Made by a program: the position numbers and the translations under genes. A stretch of DNA of 21,859 nt, taken from the NCBI GenBank assembly GCA_964345475.1, contig CAYFQW010000017.1, forward strand, positions 1 to 21,859, given 5' to 3'. The notes under the pieces are model-generated. The model saw only the letters and a program-made list of their open reading frames with translations. It was not told the DNA's origin and ran no database searches. This document shows positions 7,349 to 16,310 of this stretch, piece by piece; positions within the stretch are counted from its first letter, which is position 1; the number at the start of each line of letters is the position of its first letter. The stretch is from WRIS01 sp964345475. GTDB lineage: Bacteria; Actinomycetota; Coriobacteriia; Coriobacteriales; Eggerthellaceae.

Positions 7349-8692
7349 CTAGCGCTCTTCCATAGGAAGGTACGGTCTCTTCTCAATCGAGCTTGGTTTG
7401 TAAGCAGGGCGAATTATCCGTTTGCCAGACACTATTTCCTCGAAGCGGTGCGCCGCCCATCCAGCCATACGGGCACAGGCAAATAAGGGTGTAAATAAAT
7501 CTTGGGGAATCCCCATCATGGTATATACAAAACCAGAATACATATCGACATTCGCACACATCTCCTTCGATGTACCCTTTTCCTGTGCAATAACCTCAGG
7601 CGCTAAACGTTCGATACTTTCGAGAAGTCTGTATTCCGACTCAAACTCTGTCCCTCGAGCCAGCCCTTCCGCAAACTTCTTGCATATAACAGCACGTGGA
7701 TCAGATTTCGTATACACCGCATGTCCCATGCCGTATACCAAGCCTGTATTGTCGTATCCTTGCTTGTTAACTATCTTTGCAAGATAGGCCGCTACCTCGT
7801 CGTCATTTTCCCAGTTGCCTACGTTTTCCTTGATGCACTCATGCATTGCAAGCACTTGGTGGTTCGCGCCACCGTGTTTTCTTCCCTTAAGGGAACCGAC
7901 AGCACCTGCGTACGCAGAATAGGCATCGGTGTCGGAAGAAGAAAGAACACGACAGGTAAAGGTCGAGTTATTCCCGCCTCCGTGCTCGACGTGAAGGCAG
8001 AGCATGATATCGAGCATACGAGCCTCTTCGGCAGTAAATTGCCTATCGGGGCGCAGCATCGAAAGAATTGTTTCAGCCGTCGACTGACCAGGTATAAAGC
8101 GGTGCATTATCATTGAGCTTCCGTGGAATCTTGCCTGCTTCGCATAATAGGCAAGTATCATTATGCGAGGAAGGCGCGATATAAGAGATACGGCAGTTTC
8201 AACCTCATGATCAAAGGATCTATCTTCCGCCTGTTCATCGTAGCCATATAATAGGAGGATGGAGCGGGCTAAAAGATTCATGATGTCGGGCGGTGTCTGC
8301 TTCATGATCATTGAGGCAGTGAACCCGTCAGGAAGCTCGCGCTTAGAATCAATGAACTCAATAAGGCTATCTAGTTGGTTTTGTCTAGGCAGATCCCCCA
8401 TAAGCAGGAGGTAAGAAATCTCCTCGAAGCGATATCGTTTATCAATGTCGTCATCCCGAAGGAGATCGTATATATCATAGCCACGATAACGCAGGAGTCC
8501 TTTTTCAGGGCGTTTGATTCCGTCACAGAGCACGTAGCCATGAACATCAGAAATATTTGTTACACCAGCTATTACGCCCGAGCCATCAGTATTGCGCAGA
8601 CCGCGCTTTACATCAAGCTGCGCATAACACTCGGGATCAATAGCGTTGATTTTTTCAAATCGCGAGAATAGGTCGATTTTTTCACCATTCAT
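7349..8692 (-). CDS. gltA: Citrate synthase
   Basis: The enzyme condenses oxaloacetate and acetyl-CoA to citrate in the cytosol. All three catalytic residues are visible (numbered from the ATG at 8695): His274 in GRKHGGANH, His325 in GMGHAVYT and Asp384 in NVDMYSG. HVEHGGGNNSTFT and RMAGWAAH are also typical. The length, about 447 aa, suits the long citrate/2-methylcitrate synthase subgroup seen in anaerobes. Two ATGs are in tandem (8695 and 8692). AGGAGG at 8704-8699 is only 3 nt from the first but 6 nt from the second, so 8692 is preferred. It appears monocistronic. The roughly 285 nt upstream (8696-8980) holds no gene I can support. A 2-methylcitrate activity cannot be excluded from sequence alone. 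Confidence 0.95.
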   Translation of the reverse strand: MNGEKIDLFSRFEKINAIDPECYAQLDVKRGLRNTDGSGVIAGVTNISDVHGYVLCDGIKRPEKGLLRYRGYDIYDLLRDDDIDKRYRFEEISYLLLMGDLPRQNQLDSLIEFIDSKRELPDGFTASMIMKQTPPDIMNLLARSILLLYGYDEQAEDRSFDHEVETAVSLISRLPRIMILAYYAKQARFHGSSMIMHRFIPGQSTAETILSMLRPDRQFTAEEARMLDIMLCLHVEHGGGNNSTFTCRVLSSSDTDAYSAYAGAVGSLKGRKHGGANHQVLAMHECIKENVGNWENDDEVAAYLAKIVNKQGYDNTGLVYGMGHAVYTKSDPRAVICKKFAEGLARGTEFESEYRLLESIERLAPEVIAQEKGTSKEMCANVDMYSGFVYTMMGIPQDLFTPLFACARMAGWAAHRFEEIVSGKRIIRPAYKPSSIEKRPYLPMEER

Positions 8693-8980
8693 CATAAACC
8701 TCCTGTAACTGCCGATAAGCTAACAGACAGCCGCTCTTGTACAAACGGCAGGGCAAGCTCTTGTGAGATAGCTTGATACACTGAAAGAAGTACCTAGAGA
8801 TACCGATATATTGTATCTTTTCTCAAGCCCTATTACAGAAAAATCTTGAAATAAGGTAAAGCTCAGACGTAGGTAGGCAGCCGCGCTTCAGGCAAGCCGC
8901 AGACAGATGCAAAAAGGTGCACTGCAGGCAGGCGCTCGTTTCAACATATGTATTCCGCTCTGCGTAATGTAGCCTTAGGC

Positions 8981-9418
8981 CTAGCTGTACCCTCTGTCGA
9001 GCATCCTTTGAGGATTGCGCCAATAAGCCATGCCTGTTTTCATGTGATGGCAACCCAGCTTCTCGTAGAACGGTTGCTGTCCTAGGGATGAGAAGAAGAT
9101 GATATTATGGCCCTCGCAGGTATTGATAATATCCTCAACAATGAAGCGCCCGAGACCTTGTCCCCGGTAAGCGGGCTCAACAGCACAATCGTACAGCGCC
9201 GCCTCGTAGGCACCATCCGAGAGTGCCCTGCCGCAGCCAATAAGCTTTCCATCAGCCTCATCGTCAAAGAGGTACACGACGACATCACTGCCCCTAAATG
9301 CACGCTCCCGCATCGATGCATCATAGGCTGCCAGGTTGCTCTTTTCTAAAAGATCGGCCAGCTCTTGCCAATTCACCTTGTCGTTGTTACGCTCAATGCG
9401 GTATGTGAAATCTTCCAC
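8981..9418 (-). CDS. GNAT-family N-acetyltransferase
   Basis: A 145-aa protein with a single GNAT domain. The beta4 strand YDCAVEPAYRG leads into the acetyl-CoA pyrophosphate loop RGQGLG and helix RFIVEDI, followed by FFSSLGQQPFYEKLGC, typical of the C-terminal arm. The start is GTG at 9418, with GGAGG (9427-9423) 4 nt upstream; no in-frame ATG fits better. It transfers acetyl from acetyl-CoA to an amine; the substrate cannot be told, and small-molecule or protein N-acetylation are both possible. It stands alone on the minus strand, divergent from apbE. Confidence 0.88.
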   Translation of the reverse strand: MEDFTYRIERNNDKVNWQELADLLEKSNLAAYDASMRERAFRGSDVVVYLFDDEADGKLIGCGRALSDGAYEAALYDCAVEPAYRGQGLGRFIVEDIINTCEGHNIIFFSSLGQQPFYEKLGCHHMKTGMAYWRNPQRMLDRGYS

Positions 9419-9444
9419 CTGTCCTCCATCCCCCTGTGCTGTCT

Positions 9445-9472
9445 AGAATAATCCATACTTATTTATTGCCAA
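9445..9472 (-). promoter_or_regulatory. Candidate sigma-70-type promoter for the GNAT gene
   Basis: Reading the minus strand, TTGGCA (9472-9467) and TATTCT (9450-9445) are separated by 16 nt, about 27 nt upstream of the GTG start. Consensus match is partial. Confidence 0.35.
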
Positions 9473-9838
9473 TCTCGCAGCAGTTTCCAGAAAACATTTC
9501 GACAACCTTAGTATAATTGACGGGCTTATGGTCGCACAACATACACGGAGGGCTATTCCTTTCCACACTACAGTTTTCAACCTCTGGGTCTGAGCGGAGG
9601 CGCCTCTCATTAGACTGACAAACAATACACCGCGTATCATGTGGATTTTGCTTAGGGTAAGTCTGTTTTTTTTGACAAAAGGCTCACCGACAAGAAGCCT
9701 ATCTTTTCTGAGCTCGCGTATGCGCATATGATACGTATTTGCCTACGATGCCTAAGTTGAAGCTTCTTGACGCCACCTAAGCATGTAGAATCAATCGAAC
9801 TTACCCGTGCAAGCCATGCGAGAAAGATGAGGTGTCTT
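9473..9838. other. Intergenic region upstream of apbE
   Basis: About 365 nt without a gene I can support. It contains an eight-T run (9666-9673) running into TTGACA (9672-9677), which lacks a well-spaced -10. A weak candidate apbE promoter is TTTTCT (9704-9709), 17 nt, TATGAT (9727-9732). Small inverted sequences CGTAT and ATACG surround the same point. A minus-strand open frame of 94 codons (9443-9727) shows no recognisable domain and is probably chance. Confidence 0.4.
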
Positions 9839-10909
9839 ATGCGTTCGCGGATGCATGCCATGCCGAGTCGCAGGAAATTTATAAGCCTTGCAGCCCTAGG
9901 AACAGTCTTCTTGACCTTTCCCGGCTTAAGCTCATTAACTTCGTGCAGCGACGATTCTCAAAACGAAGAGCTTCCTTCTGACACGCCTGACATGGAATAT
10001 GCCACCTTGGTCACTTTTTTGTTTGACACGGTTATCGAAATAAAAGCCGCTTGCAATCAGGCTCTTTTAGATGGTCTTGAGGAGCGATTAGTTTTTTTCG
10101 AAAACACCCTCTCTCGAACCATCGAAGGCAGTGACATTTATACCATTAACCACGCACTCGGAGGTCCTGTCACCGTAGAGCCTGAAACTGCTGAGCTTAT
10201 TTCAATCGCTCTCGATTACAGTGAGCTTTCGGGTGGCCTGTTCGACATCACCATCGGATCGGTTATCGAGCTGTGGGACTTTGAGGCGGGCATACTGCCG
10301 AACACAGACAAGCTTTCCGAAGCCCTTACCCATGTTGATTATCGTACTGTTTCAGTGGACGGCTTGGAGGTACGTGTTTCTGACCCCGAAGCACAGCTTG
10401 ACCTCGGAGGAATTGCCAAAGGATATATAGCCGATGAAGCAGCTAGGTTTTTGAGAGAAGGCGGATGCACCAGTGCTTTCATAGACCTGGGTGGAAATAT
10501 ATATACCCTTGGGGAAAAAAACGATGGCAGTTCTTGGCGTATAGGAATACAGGATCCCAACGATGTGCGTGGCTCGATTCTTGCCATAGTTGAAGAGTCC
10601 GACAAATCAATTGTGAGCAGCGGCATCAACGAACGTAGTTTTGAGAAGGACGGCGTCCTCTATCATCATTTGCTCGACCCTAAAACCGGTATGCCGGCGC
10701 AAACGGGTCTTTCAGGGATAAGCATCGTGAGCGATCTTTCGGTAGATGGGGATGCCTTGAGTACTATCGCCTTTCTTCTAGGGGAGGAAGAAGGTGCCTC
10801 ATTCATCGATGGACTTGCGTCCTCTCAAGACAAGGACTTACAGTGGATCTTTATCGCGAATGACGGCAGCACCTCATCTTCGAAAAACCTCGAGCTCAGT
10901 GAAGTGTGA
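9839..10909 (+). CDS. apbE: ApbE-type FAD:protein FMN transferase, Tat lipoprotein (FmnB-like)
   Basis: The enzyme transfers FMN from FAD onto Thr/Ser of extracytosolic target proteins. Family motifs appear in order: FDITIG, DLGGIAKGYIADEA, IDLGGNIYTLG, then SSGINERSF, YHHLLDPKTGMPA and DALST. A Tat-type SRRKF motif, hydrophobic stretch and lipobox-like LTSC at the N-terminus place it outside the membrane as a lipoprotein. The open frame begins at TTG 9767, but GAGG (9829-9832) lies 6 nt before ATG 9839, which gives a normal 356-aa protein with the signal near the start. The EetB-ATPase fusion follows after 133 nt and EcfT after that, all on the plus strand, so co-transcription is likely. No target with a clear flavinylation motif was found in the window. 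Confidence 0.93.
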   Translation: MRSRMHAMPSRRKFISLAALGTVFLTFPGLSSLTSCSDDSQNEELPSDTPDMEYATLVTFLFDTVIEIKAACNQALLDGLEERLVFFENTLSRTIEGSDIYTINHALGGPVTVEPETAELISIALDYSELSGGLFDITIGSVIELWDFEAGILPNTDKLSEALTHVDYRTVSVDGLEVRVSDPEAQLDLGGIAKGYIADEAARFLREGGCTSAFIDLGGNIYTLGEKNDGSSWRIGIQDPNDVRGSILAIVEESDKSIVSSGINERSFEKDGVLYHHLLDPKTGMPAQTGLSGISIVSDLSVDGDALSTIAFLLGEEEGASFIDGLASSQDKDLQWIFIANDGSTSSSKNLELSEV

Positions 10910-11042
10910 TAGAGGGCAACCCCTGCAAACACTGGTATCATTGCAGGCAAGCGTTTTACATCTACAAGGGCATGGCTTCGTCGAAGCAGAAGCTGTATGT
11001 CTTGCGTGTTCCTCGTCGGTAAGGAGCTGATAAACACAAGTT

Positions 11043-13175
11043 ATGGCTTTCAATACAAAACGAATAGCCTATCTCTCCCTTCTCGCTGCGCTTACCTTGG
11101 TGCTCGGCTATCTTGACGCCATGATACCTTTGCCTGTTCCCGTGCCGGGAATAAAGCTTGGCCTTGCTAACATAGCTATCATCATTTCCCTCTATCTTCT
11201 AGGCCCACGATACGCCTTTGCCCTCATGCTTGCCAAAGTAGCCATAGCTTCCATGCTCATCGGCTCCCCTTCGATGATTCTGTATAGCTTCGGGGGCTCA
11301 TTCTTAGCGTATCTAGGAATGTACGGCCTGTGGCGCACGCGTCGTATACATATACTTGCGATCAGCGTGGTGTCTGCAGTCCTTCACAGCTTGGGGCAGT
11401 TGGGGGTGGCGTCAATCATGTTGCAGACGCCAGCTATCCTCATCAACTTCCCTATTATGGCAATAGCCGCCTGCGTTACAGGATGGCTCACCGGCACTAT
11501 CGCCCAACGCGTACTAGAAGCACTGGAACCCTCTATGGGAAGCAAGCTCCGAGCAGTGGAATCAGAGAACGACCCCATCCCGCTATCGACTTCGTACCGC
11601 AACAACATCTCGCCAAACCCTGCAAACGGAACGGGCGACTTTGCGCAGGAGGAGGCTTCTTCCCTCATATTCGATGAAGTTTCCTTTACGTATCCCAACA
11701 ACGAGATACCAAGCCTTCATTCCCTCAGCTTCAGCCTCTCACCTGGTGAAAGAGTAGCCCTGCTTGGCTTGAACGGCTCGGGAAAATCAAGCCTTGCGCA
11801 ACTGGCCAACGGCTTGCTCATTCCCAGCTCTGGAACTGTACAGGTCGGCAATCTGAACACCGCCGATACCGCCCAAGTGAAACGCATCCGAAAGCTTGTC
11901 GGGCTTGTTGCCCAAGACCCCGACAGCCAGATCCTAGCCTCGACCGTGTTCGATGACACAGCCTTTGGTTTAGAGAACCTCGGTATCGAAGGCCCCCTGA
12001 TTGCAGAGAAGGTACAGGAGGCTCTTTCTCAAGTAGGTCTTGAGGGCTACGAAGAGCGCGACCCTCATTTGTTGAGCGGAGGCGAGAAGCAGCGTCTCGT
12101 TATAGCGGGCATACTCGTGATGGAGCCGCAGTTTATTGTGTTCGACGAGCCTTACTCAATGCTCGACATGCGTGCGCGAGGCGAAGTACGAAAAGCCGTC
12201 GATGCACTCCATGCAAAAGGGAGGGGCATCCTTCACATCTCACATGATATTCAAGACGCCCTTGTGGCCGACAAAGTCTTAATTCTTGACGAAGGCAAGC
12301 TCATTTTTGAAGGAACGCCGTATGAACTGCAGGAACAGAGCGCCCTCATGCAGCAATACGGAAACGTTGCCGTACCTGAAAAGAGTCGCGCCCAACAGAC
12401 GCCCGTCGAGTTGCGTACGGCAACATCTGCCCTCGAGCTTTCTGATGTGGGGTTCAGCTATGCGCCCGAAGCTTCAGGCGAGCATCGAACGCTTTCAAGC
12501 ATACAGCTATCCCTCGAATCAGGGTCGAGCACCTTGCTTGTCGGCCAGTCGGGCAGTGGAAAATCGACCCTCCTGCGTCTTGCGGCTGGATTGATGACTC
12601 CAAATGAGGGCAAAGTCGCCATAGATGGCAGGCCTTTCGCAATTGGCTCAGTAGGCCTTGTGTTTCAGCGTCCCGAGTCGCAGCTATTCGGACGAACAGT
12701 TTTTGAGGATATCGCCTTCGGCCCTCGCAACAAGGCCTCTAAAAACAAAGCCACGCTTTCCGATACTACACTTGCTGAAACAGTTCGCGAATCCTTGGCT
12801 CTTGTAGGCCTTGACTACGAAAGCTATAAGGATCTTTCGCCCTTTTCTCTTTCAGGTGGAGAGGCCCGTCGCGTGGCTATAGCAGGCATTCTCTCCATGA
12901 AACCCCACTACCTGCTTTTTGATGAACCCACAGCGGGGCTCGATTATCAAGGACGTGCATTTTTCTATCGTTTAATGGATGCCTTACTTGAACAAGGGGT
13001 GGGTTTACTCATCGTCTCACACGATTTAGAAGAATTCATTCCTCGTGTTGACCGGGCTCTCGTGCTTGCCGAGGGAAAGATTCGTTGGCAGGGTGTGGCT
13101 ACAGATTTATGCGATTACCCTGAAATTCTTCGAGAAGCTAAGATTTTGCCGTCGAGAGCGGAGGGTGCAGCATAA
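11043..13175 (+). CDS. ECF transporter fusion: EetB/Gx-like S-component + EcfA + EcfA' ATPases
   Basis: A 710-aa single polypeptide. Residues 1-165 form a six-segment membrane domain of the Gx transporter (heptaprenyl diphosphate synthase component I-like) family; its region PVPGIKLGLANIAIIISLYL is characteristic. After a ~40-residue linker, ATPase 1 (about 208-440) has Walker A GLNGSGKSS (242-250), LSGGE (344-348), Walker B FIVFDEP and SHD. ATPase 2 (about 464-695) has GQSGSGKST (501-509), LSGGE (603-607), LLFDEP and SHD. Both sites look catalytically complete. In Listeria the related EetB works with FmnA and EcfA/A' to export flavin for ApbE. The adjacent apbE points to the same role here. 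Start 11043: AAGGAG lies 16 nt upstream, unusually far, and an in-frame TAA at 11031 excludes extension. The next gene overlaps by 1 nt. Confidence 0.92.
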   Translation: MAFNTKRIAYLSLLAALTLVLGYLDAMIPLPVPVPGIKLGLANIAIIISLYLLGPRYAFALMLAKVAIASMLIGSPSMILYSFGGSFLAYLGMYGLWRTRRIHILAISVVSAVLHSLGQLGVASIMLQTPAILINFPIMAIAACVTGWLTGTIAQRVLEALEPSMGSKLRAVESENDPIPLSTSYRNNISPNPANGTGDFAQEEASSLIFDEVSFTYPNNEIPSLHSLSFSLSPGERVALLGLNGSGKSSLAQLANGLLIPSSGTVQVGNLNTADTAQVKRIRKLVGLVAQDPDSQILASTVFDDTAFGLENLGIEGPLIAEKVQEALSQVGLEGYEERDPHLLSGGEKQRLVIAGILVMEPQFIVFDEPYSMLDMRARGEVRKAVDALHAKGRGILHISHDIQDALVADKVLILDEGKLIFEGTPYELQEQSALMQQYGNVAVPEKSRAQQTPVELRTATSALELSDVGFSYAPEASGEHRTLSSIQLSLESGSSTLLVGQSGSGKSTLLRLAAGLMTPNEGKVAIDGRPFAIGSVGLVFQRPESQLFGRTVFEDIAFGPRNKASKNKATLSDTTLAETVRESLALVGLDYESYKDLSPFSLSGGEARRVAIAGILSMKPHYLLFDEPTAGLDYQGRAFFYRLMDALLEQGVGLLIVSHDLEEFIPRVDRALVLAEGKIRWQGVATDLCDYPEILREAKILPSRAEGAA

Positions 13176-13990
13176 TGTCCTTTCCTGTCCCCTTCGGGCA
13201 ATATTTGGCAAAAGACAGTCCCATACACCGCATTGACCCCCGTATCAAGATCGTGCTTATTTTTGCTTATTTTGTTACCTTGTTTGCTAGCAGCAGTTGG
13301 ATAGGGCTGAGCTTTTGTGCCGCCCTGCTCGTAGGAAGTTATCTGCTTGCGAAGCTGCCCCTACGATACATGTTCCGGGGTCTCAGGCCCATTCTGTATA
13401 TTCTCGTCTTCACGCTCCTCTTCAACACCTTCACCTTTCAAGCACAGGATTTACTAGAACAAGGAAATAGTGATGTCTTACCCCTCATAGCTTCGTTTGG
13501 CTTGAGCGGAAGCGGCTTCGTTAAGGGCTTGTTTTTCTCTCTCCGAATTTTATTTTTGACTTCAATGGCCTCACTTCTCAGCTATACAACTACTATGGTA
13601 AACCTTGCCTACGCTGTAAGCTCACTCCTTAAGCCCTTCAAAAGATTTGGATTAGCAGTCGACGACATCTCGATAATCTTCACCATCGCCCTTCGCTTCA
13701 TACCCCTCACCGTAGAGGAAGCGGAGCGCATTAAAATGGCCCAAATGGCACGGGGGGTAGACTTCGAAGAAGGCGGGCCCATAAAGAAAGCGAAAGCATG
13801 GATACCTGTTATAACTCCCCTCTTCGTCAATCTCTTTAAGAGGGCTGATGATCTGGCTGCGGCTATGGAGACACGCTGTTACACAAGTGAGGGGCGCAGC
13901 AGTGCGAGGAGCATGCAGCTTCGAACAAGTGATATTGTGCTTGGCATCGTAGGGACAGTCTGCCTGATAGCCTTGGGGCTTCTTTTTTAA
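13175..13990 (+). CDS. ecfT: ECF transporter transmembrane T-component (EcfT/CbiQ family, FmnA-like)
   Basis: A 271-aa membrane protein starting with the family motif DSPIHRIDPRIKI, followed by about five or six membrane segments. The cytosolic coupling helices carry the two ATPase-contact motifs AQMARGVDF and AMETRCY. In the second, the usual glycine of A-x-x-R-G is cysteine. EcfT joins the S-component to the ATPase pair. The start ATG overlaps the stop of the fusion gene (TAATG at 13173-13177), which implies translational coupling and equal dosage. The strongest reading is that it is the dedicated T subunit for the EetB-EcfA-EcfA' fusion, hence FmnA-like, but sequence alone does not separate FmnA from housekeeping EcfT. 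It ends 35 nt from the convergent VWA gene. Confidence 0.92.
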   Translation: MSFPVPFGQYLAKDSPIHRIDPRIKIVLIFAYFVTLFASSSWIGLSFCAALLVGSYLLAKLPLRYMFRGLRPILYILVFTLLFNTFTFQAQDLLEQGNSDVLPLIASFGLSGSGFVKGLFFSLRILFLTSMASLLSYTTTMVNLAYAVSSLLKPFKRFGLAVDDISIIFTIALRFIPLTVEEAERIKMAQMARGVDFEEGGPIKKAKAWIPVITPLFVNLFKRADDLAAAMETRCYTSEGRSSARSMQLRTSDIVLGIVGTVCLIALGLLF

Positions 13991-14024
13991 ATACCTGCGA
14001 CGCACTCTTGCGTGTTCGCTGGGC

Positions 14025-16310
14025 TCAATTGCCTGTCTTGCTGCTCCGCTTTTTGGCATCTCTCGTACCTGCGTACACATACACAGCAAGGGACACGATG
14101 AAGAGCGCAGTCAGAAACGCAATGGGCACGGTGTGGACATTGACATCGAACACAAGAGGAAGGCTCAGATCTTCTAAAAGGAAAAAGGCGAGAAGCGGCA
14201 TCAAACCTAATGCCGAAGCGACGAGCCCTACTATCCTTGTTCTCCAGCTCGGCTTCGCGTATCTGTCAGAAGACGGCTCTTCAATTAATGCAAGGAAATC
14301 CTCCTCGACGTCTCTCTCATCCTGGGGCGGGTTTTCTTTTCTCTTCAAGCCCAAAGCCTTCACCAAGCACCTGATTGCAACCAAACCTGCGATGGCAGCC
14401 ACTATAAGATTGATGAGGCTCCAGGTTTTGTCCGTAGAAGTGTGGGAGGCCTCTCCGTCCTTTGGGTCATCCGAGGCTGTCCCTCCTTGATGGAAGCCGA
14501 GGGAAGCGCCTCCCTCTTTGGGTGTATTCTTAAGTGTATCTTTCTGCATCTGGTTCTCAGCAACAGGCTGTCTTATTCCGGTTACCACTATCCTGATAGA
14601 GTCCAGGTCTTTTCTGACATCGTCTTTTTTTGTGTCTTCCTGTTCGGGAGCAGCTTCTTGTACTAATACAGGAGCGTTTTCAGATTCGCGTTGTGATTCC
14701 GAATCTTCATGAACCGTGCCGTTATCTTTCGGACTCGTGCCTATAGCAGGCGGCGATGGCTGCTTTACAGCCTTTTTATACACGTATGTCAGCTCTCGCT
14801 CTTCGGCAAAATCTGCTGCAAGGAAATAAGTATGAGGCGAGGACGCTTCGTTGATGTTCTGGTCAACATAAAAATCAGCCCAGCAGCTGTAGGAGATAGA
14901 TTTCCCCTGTACCGTATACAAAAGCTGTTCGAGCTCATAGCCTGCAAGCTCCTCAGGTCCCTCGAACTCTATACGATTGTTTCCAAAAACGGGTTGTTTA
15001 TAGTCCTTTTTACACGGTGCGGAACTTGAGTCTATCCCCGAACAGCCCACATGCAGAATAGAGGCCTCGTAGATTACCTCTGGAACAGGGAAGTCTATTT
15101 CCACAGGAGTGGCGTGCGAAGCGTCCGTATAGGACAGATATGCTCTTCCATTAGTTTTACATGCAGTATTAACCTGGCACGTATCTTTCATTTTCACATA
15201 ATACGTCAAGCTCGCTCTTGTGCTTGAGGGACTCAGCTCCCAGTTGAGCACCTGAGGTGAACCTGGCACTATGTCTATATATCCCCCATCGGGGCACCCT
15301 TCAAACTCGATATTGCCCAAGGCATTGTCGAGACTTCCTGTTTGGGAGGCAAGAACAAAATCATCTCCCATCGGATCGACAACTCGTGCGCTTGTTAACC
15401 CAGCGCTTCCAATCGTTTCCTGAATGTCACTCATAGCCTGAAGGAAGCCTTGCTCATCACTACATTGATAATATCCTGCATCTTGAATAGATAGCAGGAG
15501 GTCCACTTTTTCGAACATGCTGATACAGATAAGCTTGCTGCCAGCTTCCTTTAGGGCAGTTGCAGCATGCTCAGTGGAAGGCCCCGTATCCCCCGTAGGA
15601 TCGCCGTCCCCCAACAAGATAGTATATTTGATGGAGTCCGCACAAGAGGTTTCAGGATTTTTAAAAAGTTCGAATTTTGCCTGGTCTAGACCCTTATTGA
15701 TATACGTGGACGACTCCGTAGCAAGAGAATTGATCATTCCTATACACTTCGTGCCATCTCCTATGTCTTCGAGGGGGAGGATAGTCTTTGCGTCTTTTGA
15801 AAAGGTAATAAGACTTATCCTTACCTTGCCGCTGACCGGAGGATCGTCTACAAGTGACTGCACCAAAGAAGCCGCAGCCTCTTTCGCCATCGCTAGACGA
15901 GGTTTCTTTTCCCCCTCGACCGATCCGGATACGGGCACGAGGGTATCCATAGATCCTGATACGTCCAGAACGATTGCTATATCTAAGTCGGCAACGGCTG
16001 GTGTATCGGGGTTCTCCGTCGTAACTTCAAGCTTAATTTGCCACAGGCCATCGCCCACCTGTGTCGCAGTCTTGCTGAGCACGGGCCCCTTGCCTGCCTG
16101 CTCTTTGTCCAAAGTATGTGATTCTCCCATGGACCCCTCAGATAAAGCCAAGCCCTCATATTGTTTTGCTGCAGAATTGCTTGCTTCAGTATCGGCAAAG
16201 GCCGATACGCTCGCTATGAGCGACAATAAAGTCAGCATCAAAAAGAGCAGGGCAGCCCTTATTAGGCTCTCTGATTTCTTTTGAACGCATCCTTTTCGAA
16301 ACAAGCTCAT
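14025..16310 (-). CDS. Secreted VWA-domain protein with C-terminal membrane anchor
   Basis: The open frame begins at TTG 16361, but ATG 16310 with GGAGT 10 nt upstream puts the signal peptide at the N-terminus (ending ASVSAFA), so 16310 is preferred (761 aa). Numbered from the longer frame, the VWA domain (about 125-330) has MIDAS residues DVSGS (133-137), a Thr in STYIN (219) and ILLGDGDPT. A beta-rich region with several cysteines follows (340-530), then a Pro/Glu/Lys-rich linker (535-645). Three membrane segments (about 649-670, 708-729, 743-765) and a basic tail complete it. It has no LPXTG motif. The MIDAS suggests metal-dependent adhesion or binding at the cell surface; the ligand is unknown. 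It is monocistronic and convergent with ecfT. Confidence 0.85.
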   Translation of the reverse strand: MSLFRKGCVQKKSESLIRAALLFLMLTLLSLIASVSAFADTEASNSAAKQYEGLALSEGSMGESHTLDKEQAGKGPVLSKTATQVGDGLWQIKLEVTTENPDTPAVADLDIAIVLDVSGSMDTLVPVSGSVEGEKKPRLAMAKEAAASLVQSLVDDPPVSGKVRISLITFSKDAKTILPLEDIGDGTKCIGMINSLATESSTYINKGLDQAKFELFKNPETSCADSIKYTILLGDGDPTGDTGPSTEHAATALKEAGSKLICISMFEKVDLLLSIQDAGYYQCSDEQGFLQAMSDIQETIGSAGLTSARVVDPMGDDFVLASQTGSLDNALGNIEFEGCPDGGYIDIVPGSPQVLNWELSPSSTRASLTYYVKMKDTCQVNTACKTNGRAYLSYTDASHATPVEIDFPVPEVIYEASILHVGCSGIDSSSAPCKKDYKQPVFGNNRIEFEGPEELAGYELEQLLYTVQGKSISYSCWADFYVDQNINEASSPHTYFLAADFAEERELTYVYKKAVKQPSPPAIGTSPKDNGTVHEDSESQRESENAPVLVQEAAPEQEDTKKDDVRKDLDSIRIVVTGIRQPVAENQMQKDTLKNTPKEGGASLGFHQGGTASDDPKDGEASHTSTDKTWSLINLIVAAIAGLVAIRCLVKALGLKRKENPPQDERDVEEDFLALIEEPSSDRYAKPSWRTRIVGLVASALGLMPLLAFFLLEDLSLPLVFDVNVHTVPIAFLTALFIVSLAVYVYAGTRDAKKRSSKTGN

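Noticed and set aside
8823..9053. 76-codon minus-strand frame after the GNAT gene
   Set aside because: It overlaps the GNAT C-terminus out of frame and lacks an SD or domain.
9767..9791. TTGACG / TAGAAT promoter for apbE
   Set aside because: The spacer is only 13 nt.
9767..9838. TTG start giving a 380-aa ApbE
   Set aside because: It would bury the Tat signal behind over 30 residues; GAGG plus ATG at 9839 is better.
10910..11042. Possible FMN riboswitch before the ECF fusion
   Set aside because: I looked for the conserved RFN-element blocks and did not see them; no convincing multi-stem structure.
15517..16284. 255-codon plus-strand open frame opposite the VWA gene
   Set aside because: It is the antisense of a clear signal-peptide/VWA coding region with no domain of its own.
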